A stretch of 64,000 nt of DNA from Bacillota bacterium. Lineage in GTDB: Bacteria; Bacillota_A; Clostridia; Lachnospirales; Lachnospiraceae. The translations under genes were made by a program, and so were the position numbers. The notes under the pieces are model-generated. The model worked only from the letters and a program-made list of their open reading frames with translations. It had not been told where the DNA came from and made no database searches. Positions 18,693-26,909 of the stretch are shown here, in pieces (within the stretch, counting starts at the first letter, position 1; the number at the start of each line of letters is the position of its first letter). The stretch lies in contig JAEZTQ010000100.1 of the NCBI GenBank assembly GCA_023443625.1, forward strand, positions 4,856 through 68,855, given 5' to 3'.

Positions 18693-19706
18693 TTATTTCT
18701 CCTTCCAATACTTTTTTATTTGTTCATGAGATAAGGACATAACAAAATCCTTTTTTAAGAGCAAAAATGACTCTAGTTCATTTAAGATATAAAAGAGGAT
18801 GGCTCTGTCTTCAAACTCCTCACGACTGATGGGGAGGGGGTCTGATTTGAACTCCAATTTGATCTCTTCTAGTCTTATTAGAAGGTTAAGGGCATTATTA
18901 TATTCATGAAAGGTAATTGCTATCTTCTGGATAAATTCTGCGATAATATGCGCCTGTCTGGGGACTGTATGAATGGATGCCAGATAGGAATAAATTCTTT
19001 TTAGGATGATACTTTGACTTTTACGCATCTGCATGTATTGGATGTAATAGTTGGTATCGCTTAGCAAGGTGTTATTCATATTGTCATAAGCCCTAGAGAG
19101 AGCTTCATTAATATGACGCAGTAAGGGTGGGAAATAATTTTCTGTGGCTATATTCTTTTTATCCTCCAAAAGGGTACTGGAGATATTGCTTAATATGGAT
19201 TTGATATCCTCTTCAATTTCTAATTGGTCCTTCTTAATGGCATGAATATTCTTGGGGATATAAAGATTAAGTAAGATACCAATTCCTGCACCAATGGTAA
19301 ATAGGGATAATTCATTGACAATCCAGTAAGAATTAATGGTTCCTTCTATAAGAAAATGTGTGGTTAATACCGCATTCATGGAGATACCCACCTCTAATTT
19401 TAATAGGTAGCTTGCACCCACAAATAATAGCAGGAAGATACCAAAGGAAAAGGCATGATAACCTAGAAGCCCAAATACCATAAAGGCAATAGCTACAGAT
19501 AAGAGAAAGGATATAAAGCGCTTTCCAGTAATGAGAAGGGTCTCCATCTTAGTGTTTTGTATACTCAACAGGGTTATGATACCTGCGGAAGCACTATAGT
19601 TTAAACCAAGATTCTCTGCAATTATAATTGCAATGCAGCTGCCCAAGGCTATCTTGACTAATTGTATATAATTTATTTTACTTAAATTTAGAAGTCCTTT
19701 TTTCAA
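18693..19706 (-). CDS. FUSC/ArAE-family (aromatic acid exporter-like) membrane protein
   Basis: 337 aa. The first ~150 residues hold about five membrane segments, beginning IQLVKIALGSCIAIIIAE. The remainder is a helical cytoplasmic domain (LEIEEDIKSILSNISSTLLE) of the kind paired with the ArAE_1 membrane domain. Relatives are annotated as aromatic acid exporters, but the substrates of the Gram-positive members are not established. It is a single gene with GGAGG-type ribosome binding, convergent with nothing and unrelated to the arabinose operon. Confidence 0.75.
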   Translation of the reverse strand: MKKGLLNLSKINYIQLVKIALGSCIAIIIAENLGLNYSASAGIITLLSIQNTKMETLLITGKRFISFLLSVAIAFMVFGLLGYHAFSFGIFLLLFVGASYLLKLEVGISMNAVLTTHFLIEGTINSYWIVNELSLFTIGAGIGILLNLYIPKNIHAIKKDQLEIEEDIKSILSNISSTLLEDKKNIATENYFPPLLRHINEALSRAYDNMNNTLLSDTNYYIQYMQMRKSQSIILKRIYSYLASIHTVPRQAHIIAEFIQKIAITFHEYNNALNLLIRLEEIKLEFKSDPLPISREEFEDRAILFYILNELESFLLLKKDFVMSLSHEQIKKYWKEK

Positions 19707-19800
19707 AGGTTATACCTCCTTATAACACTGATTTATATTATTATAGCAACCTTAGTAGGCTTTGTATAGAAATTATAAATTGAATTAAGAAGCAACAGCT

Positions 19801-19838
19801 AAAACAGCGATTTTGATTTCATTTTAAATCGCTGTTTT
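19801..19838. terminator. Orphan bidirectional terminator-like hairpin
   Basis: AAAACAGCGATTT / AAATCGCTGTTTT is a perfect 13-bp stem with a 12-base loop and T/A tracts on both sides. It lies between two divergent genes, so it is not at the end of either. It may terminate an unannotated small RNA or antisense transcript. Confidence 0.6.
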
Positions 19839-19986
19839 AATTATCTACTGGGAATGGGTATCCAATGGTCAATATACCCTTCTTATAATAAATTCATATT
19901 CTTAACTTGAGAGTAGTGGATGTGCATTCATTTTCTCAGTGCAATAGGAATTATTACTGGGTATATTTTAGAAAATTGCCATTATT

Positions 19987-20015
19987 TTGACATTATTTTT
20001 ATGGTATGCTATATA
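19987..20015 (+). promoter_or_regulatory. Promoter of the Ig-like surface protein gene
   Basis: TTGACA (19987-19992), 17-bp spacer, TATATA (20010-20015), about 85 bases before the start codon. The leader ends in GAGGAGG before ATG 20104. Confidence 0.65.
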
Positions 20016-20103
20016 TTAGAAAACTTGTATGTTATATGAAATATATAATGAAGTAATTTTAATAGAATTTATGATCTTTTAACACCAGAGGAGGTATAGC
20101 AGA

Positions 20104-22728
20104 ATGAAGATTTGTAATCTAAAAAAGATAGGACTTCTACTTATACTAGGAATTTGTATACCTTTATTTTTACAGCAAAACATTACGATAGCCCAGGGAG
20201 CAGCTCCTAAATTTAAAAAGGAGAGCATTGAGATTAAAGGTTTGGGCGAAGTATATGAGCTTGCGATAATGAATAAAGTTAAGGGTAGTAAATACCAGTG
20301 GTACTCATCCAATAATAAGGTAGCGAAAGTATCGAAAGAGGGATTGATTACTGCTGTAAATAAGGGATCTGCAACAATTAGATGCAAGATTACTTATCCA
20401 TCCAAGAAAGTAAAGACTTTGTACTGTAAGGTTACAGTAATAATTCCTGCAACGGATATAGAGATTAATAATGCATTAATTATGGACAACGGCACTCATG
20501 TTATGTTGGTTGGTGATAAATTTAATTTCAACAGGACATTAACACCTAGTAATTCCTCGGATAAGACCTACTGGTCAATTGATGCTTCTGATGAAGAGGC
20601 AAATCCTAATGCCATACGTATTGATGATAATACAAAAGGAACTGTTACTGCAGTAAGAAGAGGTAAAATTGTTCTTGTTGCAACGGCGGCAAAAGCCTCT
20701 ACGGCAAAGGAAGCAGCAAAGAGTGAGGTTAAGGATGCTATTATTATTGAAGTTGTGGGGCCTTCTCCAGAGGTTATTTCTGCCCAATTTACAAATTCTA
20801 AGGAAATAAAAGTAGTTTTTGGGACTGCAATCAAAGATTCTACCGTAATTACCAATGGTCAGCTATCAAATAATATTGAGATTGGCAGGCTTGTTGATTC
20901 CTCTGGTAATACGGCAAGAGATCCTGGGATATTAAAGGCAAGACTATCGAATGATTTAAAGACCTTGACCATAACAGCTACCAACTACTTTGATGGAAGC
21001 TATAATGTTACCTTTTCCAAGGATATCCGTACTACAGCAGGAGATGCACTATATGAGGATACCTATAAGTTATCTTATTCTACAGTTTCTTATGAGGATA
21101 TATTTGACGATGATAGGGATGATGATGAGGAAGATTCAGGGAATTCAAATATAGATAAAGTTCTTCCTGAGATAGATACTGTGATGTTAGATGATAAAGG
21201 CATGACTACTATAATAACCTTCAAAGAGCAGATGGATTTTAGTGGTTTTAAGGTTACTGATGCAAAAACAGTATCAGCAAATGTACCTTTTGAAGCAAGC
21301 ACAATTAATTATTTAAATAATGAAGCAAGTTATAACTTTAGTTCTGATGGGAAATCCATATACATAAATATGTCAAATATTAGTTCCATCGATCATGATA
21401 AAAGCTTTGCTGTTACCATATCAGGAGTTACAGATACCTCAGGCAATAGATTAGTTAATGATAGCGCTGTTGTTATAATAAGTACGGTTACAGCGCCAAA
21501 ACCTCAGGCAAGACCAGTTTCTGTGCTACGAACCTCCTATGATACAATTACTGCAACCTTTGATCGATCCATTAAGAATCCAGGTCGCGCCACAGTAAGT
21601 ACTGGCAGCTTATATTTTGGTATGGTCAATCCAGATAATGATAAGCAGGTTTTATATAAGCTTTCCACCTATGATTCTACTTTAAGCGGTAATTATAAGG
21701 TATCCATTGGATATTGGGATAGCTATAATGTTATATCAACGGATACCTATGCCAATAAGATGCATGAATTTACTGTCTATTTTATGACTGAGAACATAAG
21801 ACCTGCATTAGTGTCCCATAAGTTTGATCCAGACTTAAATGTGTTAACATTAATATATAGCGAAAATGTACGCCTGAGAATTGATAGCGGTTATTTAGTG
21901 TATACAATGCCCTCTGGCCGACAAGACAGTAATAACCGAGGTTTTGTCAATTATGCTAAGGCTAGTGTAAAGGATAATGTTATCGAAATTATGCTCAAGA
22001 ATTTAACCATCTATGGGGATTATACTATAACTTTCCCTGATGGATTTGCCATCGATGATTATAGGAACTTGAGCTATGGCAATACACTTACAATTAATAA
22101 TGGAAACGGAGATGGAGGTATTAATGTACTTGCAGAACCATATTCCATATACCAATCCAGCGTAAATCATTCCTTTATCTTTGTGGAATTTGCAGATAAA
22201 TTGGATGAGACCTCAGCCCTTAATATCAATAACTATTATCTATACGGATTATCAATTGAGAAGGTGGATTTAGTTAAGAATAGCGCCGATGGAGCAATCG
22301 TTAGGCTTACCTTAGGAAAAGGAAGCATTACAACAACAGGAAAACGTAAAATTACCATTACTGGATTAAAGGGACATAACTACAGTGCCACTCAAATGGC
22401 AGATTATACAAAAGAGCTTGAGTTGGTTGAAAATATTGATCCAGCCATCAAGAGTATAAAATATAATTCCACCACGAAAAACTCTATAGATATTATATTT
22501 ACCGAAGCAGTGCAAGGAAATATGGTTGTCAATGTATATGAGCGTAATACTGGATATCCAATAGGTAATGTAGTTACTGTTGCCGGGGATACAGTAACAA
22601 TTACCCTTAACACAACACCCCTGGATGGTACCTACTTAAGGATATATGTGCTCCATAATGGCGTCACTGATTTAAATGGTAATGAGTCAATTATAAGTCC
22701 TGAATTGAATGCTTTTGCAAATTATTAA
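20104..22728 (+). CDS. Secreted multi-domain Ig-like surface protein
   Basis: 874 aa. The signal peptide MKICNLKKIGLLLILGICIP... is followed by a Big_2-type domain (about 35-115: WYSSNNKVAKVSKEGLITA, GSATIRCK). A second Ig-like unit follows, then at least four SbsA/S-layer-like Ig domains recognisable by recurring VTFSKDIRT, ITFKEQMDF, LIYSENVRL, VEFADKLDET and IIFTEAVQG strands. An acidic spacer (DDDRDDDEED) lies near residue 340. No sortase motif, SLH or CWB2 domain was found, so how it stays at the surface is unclear. A structural or adhesive role is inferred from the domain type only. Confidence 0.75.
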   Translation: MKICNLKKIGLLLILGICIPLFLQQNITIAQGAAPKFKKESIEIKGLGEVYELAIMNKVKGSKYQWYSSNNKVAKVSKEGLITAVNKGSATIRCKITYPSKKVKTLYCKVTVIIPATDIEINNALIMDNGTHVMLVGDKFNFNRTLTPSNSSDKTYWSIDASDEEANPNAIRIDDNTKGTVTAVRRGKIVLVATAAKASTAKEAAKSEVKDAIIIEVVGPSPEVISAQFTNSKEIKVVFGTAIKDSTVITNGQLSNNIEIGRLVDSSGNTARDPGILKARLSNDLKTLTITATNYFDGSYNVTFSKDIRTTAGDALYEDTYKLSYSTVSYEDIFDDDRDDDEEDSGNSNIDKVLPEIDTVMLDDKGMTTIITFKEQMDFSGFKVTDAKTVSANVPFEASTINYLNNEASYNFSSDGKSIYINMSNISSIDHDKSFAVTISGVTDTSGNRLVNDSAVVIISTVTAPKPQARPVSVLRTSYDTITATFDRSIKNPGRATVSTGSLYFGMVNPDNDKQVLYKLSTYDSTLSGNYKVSIGYWDSYNVISTDTYANKMHEFTVYFMTENIRPALVSHKFDPDLNVLTLIYSENVRLRIDSGYLVYTMPSGRQDSNNRGFVNYAKASVKDNVIEIMLKNLTIYGDYTITFPDGFAIDDYRNLSYGNTLTINNGNGDGGINVLAEPYSIYQSSVNHSFIFVEFADKLDETSALNINNYYLYGLSIEKVDLVKNSADGAIVRLTLGKGSITTTGKRKITITGLKGHNYSATQMADYTKELELVENIDPAIKSIKYNSTTKNSIDIIFTEAVQGNMVVNVYERNTGYPIGNVVTVAGDTVTITLNTTPLDGTYLRIYVLHNGVTDLNGNESIISPELNAFANY

Positions 22729-22777
22729 ACAATAAGGTAAAAGAATAAGGATTTTTTAGTAATTAAGAGGTAAAGGA

Positions 22778-22826
22778 AATGCACCACAAAGGTTAGAAAA
22801 TACTCAGCCTTTGGTGGTGCATTTTA
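22778..22826 (+). terminator. Terminator after the Ig-like gene
   Basis: AATGCACCACAAAGG (22778-22792) pairs with CCTTTGGTGGTGCATT (from 22808) with one bulge, followed by a short T-run. Confidence 0.8.
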
Positions 22827-22845
22827 TTATGGATAAAAAGAGGAG

Positions 22846-22869
22846 AAGCCAACTTATATAAGTTGGCTT
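22846..22869. repeat. Perfect 24-bp palindrome
   Basis: AAGCCAACTTAT followed by its exact reverse complement. There is no T-run. It may be a second stem of the upstream 3' end or an operator-like site. Confidence 0.6.
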
Positions 22870-22882
22870 AAAGGGAGAAATT

Positions 22883-22912
22883 ATGAAAAAATCTATGTTA
22901 ATTTACTTGTAA
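22883..22912 (+). CDS. Possible 9-residue leader peptide
   Basis: ATG at 22883 behind AAAGGGAG encodes MKKSMLIYL and stops at 22910. The ribosome site is good but the ORF is tiny, and it may be the remnant of a lost gene. The remaining ~230 bases to the holin gene hold nothing I can name. Confidence 0.25.
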   Translation: MKKSMLIYL

Positions 22913-23144
22913 GCTATTTTGATTTCCTTTATGACTTTATTATATAGGGTAAATGTGTAGAGATTATATAGAAACAATGAACAATTTATGAAGAAATCAT
23001 GGATATTTTGTGTTAACAAATAAAAAATATGACTCAAAATGTTATTCAGGTATTTTACTATCAGTTAATACATAACTTATAGAAGATAAAAACTTAATGC
23101 TTAAGATGGAGATGGGAATTTAGCATAGGAAAGGAGAAAACCAA

Positions 23145-23417
23145 GTGGAGTTATTATCTAGATATGTTGTTCTTGTAGTTCTGGCAATTTGTTTGTGCCT
23201 GGGTTACATCATAAAACACAGCATTTCCTTTATTCCCAATAAATACATCCCACTTATCATGGCTGTTGTAGGTACAATTTTAAATGTTTGGATGAATAGA
23301 TGGAACTTTACTCCAGAAATATTACTGGGGGGTATGGCCAGTGGGCTGGCAAGTACAGGAACCTATGAAATGATCAAAAACATTATGGATAAGAATGGAT
23401 CCAATGGAAAGACGTAA
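23145..23417 (+). CDS. Small holin-like membrane protein
   Basis: 90 aa starting with GTG behind AAAGGAG. There are two or three hydrophobic segments (VVLVVLAICLCLGYII; YIPLIMAVVGTILNVW), then GGMASGLASTGTYEMIKNI, the conserved end of phage holins of the Phage_holin_5 type (phage A118-like). No lysin, portal or other phage gene is adjacent, so it may be a domesticated holin or prophage remnant. A strong terminator follows, suggesting it is transcribed alone. Confidence 0.7.
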   Translation: MELLSRYVVLVVLAICLCLGYIIKHSISFIPNKYIPLIMAVVGTILNVWMNRWNFTPEILLGGMASGLASTGTYEMIKNIMDKNGSNGKT

Positions 23418-23463
23418 GAATAATAAGGGAAATATAAATATAGCACGATAGCAATATGAATAA

Positions 23464-23517
23464 GGGGCAATTGTAAAACTTATAATCAATGATTGAAGTT
23501 TTATAACTGCCCTTTCT
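23464..23517 (+). terminator. Terminator after the holin-like gene
   Basis: GGGGCAaTTGTAAAACTT pairs with AAGTTTTATAAcTGCCC, followed by TTTCTTT. Confidence 0.75.
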
Positions 23518-23637
23518 TTATAATTCTCCATAAATTGGTTGCCTTTTCCTCATAAGGGAATTCTATTTATTATCAAATTATGTTATTATATTATTATAGT
23601 AGTGCTATGAGTTTTAACCAGTGATAAGGAGGAAGGA

Positions 23638-24705
23638 ATGAAGTTTATACATATAGCGGATGTTCATCTTGGAGCAACGCCAGACTTGAATATGCCCTGG
23701 GCTGGGGACAGAGCAAAGGAGATCTGGAATAGCTTTCAACATATCATATCCATTTGTAATGAAGAACAAGTAGATTTACTTTTGATCGCAGGGGACTTAT
23801 TTCATCGTCAACCCCTGGTAAGGGAATTAAAAGAAGTGAATTATATATTCAGTAAGCTTAATACAACTCGGGTAATTATAATGGCTGGTAATCATGATTT
23901 TATAGGGGCCCGCTCCAATTATCAGAGCTTTGAATGGAATGAGAAGGTTCATTTATTTATGAACGAGGAGCTAGAAACCTTAGTACTGGAGGAGCTAAAT
24001 ACAGAGATATATGGTTTTAGTTATCATACAAGAGACATAACAGAGCCACTCTATGATAAAGTAAAACCTCAGGAGAATGACAGAATACATATCCTTCTAG
24101 CCCATGGTGGTGATGAGAAAGATATACCCTTTAACCGTAAGAAATTGCAGGAAGCAGATTTTGATTATATAGCCTTAGGGCATATACATAAACCGGAGAT
24201 TATCTCAGAGAAGATGGCCTATTCCGGTTCTTTAGAACCTCTTGATAAGAATGAGCTAGGGGAACGGGGCTATATCCTTGGAGAGATATTAAAGAAAGAA
24301 GAAGGAGAGTATTCAACAAGGATATCCTTTATTCCAAATTCAGTTCGCCAGTATAAAAGAATAATTCTAAATGTAGACCAAGATACCACCAATGGTTCAT
24401 TATTAGATCAAGGCAAAGAAACAATAGAAATGAATGGTGTCACTAATATATATTCTTTTCTTATTCAAGGAGTGAGGGATGAGACAATTCATTTTGATAG
24501 AGAAGCCTTGAAATCCCTGGGCAATGTTATAGAAGTAGAGGATCAGTCCATACCTGATTATGATTTTGATGCCCTCTATCAGGAGAATGCAGATAATATG
24601 ATAGGTCTGTTTATACAGCGCATACGTGATAATTCTAAGCAGGATGAGGTGGCTAAGAAGGCACTGTATTACGGAATTGAGGCACTTCTTGGGTCTAAGA
24701 ATTAG
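23638..24705 (+). CDS. SbcD/Mre11-like exonuclease subunit (YhaO type)
   Basis: 355 aa. The calcineurin-like phosphoesterase motifs are complete: ADVHLG (Asp8, His10), GDLFHR, GNHD and ALGHIH. The C-terminal part is a short capping domain. This is the nuclease half of an SbcCD-like pair that processes DNA ends and recombination intermediates. It is followed by its YhaN-type ATPase partner 90 bases downstream. GGAGG precedes the ATG with good spacing. Confidence 0.88.
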   Translation: MKFIHIADVHLGATPDLNMPWAGDRAKEIWNSFQHIISICNEEQVDLLLIAGDLFHRQPLVRELKEVNYIFSKLNTTRVIIMAGNHDFIGARSNYQSFEWNEKVHLFMNEELETLVLEELNTEIYGFSYHTRDITEPLYDKVKPQENDRIHILLAHGGDEKDIPFNRKKLQEADFDYIALGHIHKPEIISEKMAYSGSLEPLDKNELGERGYILGEILKKEEGEYSTRISFIPNSVRQYKRIILNVDQDTTNGSLLDQGKETIEMNGVTNIYSFLIQGVRDETIHFDREALKSLGNVIEVEDQSIPDYDFDALYQENADNMIGLFIQRIRDNSKQDEVAKKALYYGIEALLGSKN

Positions 24706-24794
24706 TAATAGATGACTATTAGGATGAAGAAACAAATTAAATACAATGTCTAATTAGATATGGCATTATACAGTAGGAAGGGTTTGGTGAAAGA

Positions 24795-26894
24795 ATGGTT
24801 TTTACTAAGCTGAAATTGGATTACTTCGGCCGGTTTCAAGATTGTGAAATAGAAATAAAGCCGGGTATTAATTTGATTTATGGGGAGAATGAAGCAGGTA
24901 AATCAACAATTCATACCTTTATCAAAGGGATGCTCTTTGGCATAGAACGTCTGCGGGGCAGAGGATCGGCCTCCAAGGAAGATTATTATACAAGATATCT
25001 GCCCTGGGATTATCCAGGAGCTTATAGCGGAAGTATGGATATTGGAATTGGAGAGAAGGAATATCGATTACAACGAAGCTTCCATGCGAGTGATAAGAGT
25101 TTCACCGTTCTTGATTTATCAACGGGGAGAGAGGTGAAATTAAAAGAGAACTTAATTAGTGAGCTTATTCCGGGACTTACGGAATCTGCCTTTAAAAATA
25201 CCATCAGTATAGAACAGCTAAAGGCCCAGACTGATGCAGAGTTAGCGGCACAGGTTCGTAATTATATAGCCAATCTCTCTATTGCAAAGAGTAAGGAGGT
25301 TAACGTTGCAAAGGCAGTAAATATGCTGAATGAGCAACGTAAGCAATTGGAACTTACACAAAACGGGGCAATGCTAAAGACTTTAGAAGCTGAAATTGAA
25401 GAAGGTCTCATGAAAGAGGAAAAAATTGATGGTATTACCCTTAAATTAATGGAGTTGCAAAAGAAAGAGAAGTCTCTGGAAGCTGAAAAGGACAAGGTAG
25501 AAAATACCATAGATAGTGAAAGGGCAAAAATGATGGAGCAGCTTCCTGCCATTATAGAGAAATATCACAGTTATGAGGATATGCTCAAGCAGGAGGCTAA
25601 TTTAGGTGGTCAGATAAAGGAATTAGAAGGAAAGATAAGCCACCTGGAAGAGGAACAATCAGAGTCAGCCAATCTTAAGGATGATATGCCTTGGGCGCAA
25701 AGACTTCAGACTGAGATTCTGGAGCAGGAAAACAATGGAATGGAACTTAAAAGGCAGAAGGACAGTCTAATAAAGGAAGATAAACGTAATCTTTTGGTAA
25801 GTATCCCCCTTGCCAGTATAGCGGCTTGTCTTATTATATTATTATCCTCATTTCATCTTATAGGGATATGTACAGGAGCTCTTATTCTCTTAGGAGGGCT
25901 TATTGCTTATGTATTTTTAAAAAGAAATAGTAAGATTAAGATGAAATCTCTGGAAGAAAAGGAAGTAGTCTTAATAGAGGAAAAGGAAACCTTGCAAAGG
26001 AAGCTTCATCAGCTTTTACATAAATATAAGGTTACAAGAGTAGAGGAACTCACCCTTAAACTGGAGGATTCCCTTCGGGATACTTATGCCCTTCAACATG
26101 CAAGGGAGCAGAAAGAAGCACTTTGTCACAGAAGAATTGTCTTAGAGGATAATCGAGATATTTTGTACGAGACGATTATGAAATATATCCAATATTTTGT
26201 TTATGAGGAGGAGCTTACACCTGCAGTAATTCAGAGACTTAAGGAAGAGATAACCAATAAAAGGAATGAAACAGTAGCTAAGCTTTCCGAGATTAACAGC
26301 CAGCTTCATGATTGCAGACTTAGTATTGAAAAGCTAAAGTGGGAAATTGCAGCCTTAGAGGGAAATGAAGAAGAGCTTCTTAAAAACAAAGAGAGATACA
26401 ATGAACTTGAGCTTAAGCAGAAAGAGGATGCCATTGAGCTTAATGCGGTTAAGCTGGCATTGTCAACAATACAGGAGCTTTCAACGGATATTCATGACAG
26501 CTTCGGACAGCAGTTAAATAAAGCGGTATCCCAGGTGATTAGTGAAATTACAGATGAAAGATATAAGGACCTTAAGATAGATGAGAAGCTTGAGATTAAG
26601 GTTGACTGGAAGGGGAAATATGTATTACTAGATCGCCTCAGTGCAGGAACCATAGATCAGGTTTATTTTGCCCTACGTATGGCTGTGGCTGACCTGCTAT
26701 TGGGCACAGAGGAAGTGCCCCTTATATTAGATGATAGCTTTGCTTTATACGATGATACAAGAGTTGGGGCAGTCTTAGCAAAGCTTGCAATGAGAGGACA
26801 AGTGATTTTATTTACCTGTCATAAGAGAGAGCAGAGGCTATTAGAAGAGCTGGGTCTTTCCTATCATCTAGTAGATTTATCCTTGGGGAGATAG
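24795..26894 (+). CDS. SbcC/Rad50-like ATPase (YhaN type)
   Basis: 699 aa. Walker A is GENEAGKST (about 30-38). A long coiled coil is interrupted near residues 335-375 by two hydrophobic segments (LVSIPLASIAACLIILLSSF; ICTGALILLGGLIAYVFL). Coils resume and end in the signature (RLSAGTIDQVYFALRMA) and Walker B/D-loop (VPLILDDSFALYDD). The membrane segments in the hinge position distinguish YhaN from true SbcC and suggest anchoring to the membrane. It should work with the YhaO-like nuclease upstream; the next gene starts 15 bases downstream. Confidence 0.88.
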   Translation: MVFTKLKLDYFGRFQDCEIEIKPGINLIYGENEAGKSTIHTFIKGMLFGIERLRGRGSASKEDYYTRYLPWDYPGAYSGSMDIGIGEKEYRLQRSFHASDKSFTVLDLSTGREVKLKENLISELIPGLTESAFKNTISIEQLKAQTDAELAAQVRNYIANLSIAKSKEVNVAKAVNMLNEQRKQLELTQNGAMLKTLEAEIEEGLMKEEKIDGITLKLMELQKKEKSLEAEKDKVENTIDSERAKMMEQLPAIIEKYHSYEDMLKQEANLGGQIKELEGKISHLEEEQSESANLKDDMPWAQRLQTEILEQENNGMELKRQKDSLIKEDKRNLLVSIPLASIAACLIILLSSFHLIGICTGALILLGGLIAYVFLKRNSKIKMKSLEEKEVVLIEEKETLQRKLHQLLHKYKVTRVEELTLKLEDSLRDTYALQHAREQKEALCHRRIVLEDNRDILYETIMKYIQYFVYEEELTPAVIQRLKEEITNKRNETVAKLSEINSQLHDCRLSIEKLKWEIAALEGNEEELLKNKERYNELELKQKEDAIELNAVKLALSTIQELSTDIHDSFGQQLNKAVSQVISEITDERYKDLKIDEKLEIKVDWKGKYVLLDRLSAGTIDQVYFALRMAVADLLLGTEEVPLILDDSFALYDDTRVGAVLAKLAMRGQVILFTCHKREQRLLEELGLSYHLVDLSLGR

Positions 26895-26909
26895 AATGGA
26901 GGCGTTACT

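Noticed and set aside
20104..22728. S-layer or sortase-anchored protein assignment
   Set aside because: The Ig-like domains suggest the surface, but no SLH, CWB2 or LPXTG element is present to support a definite anchoring class.
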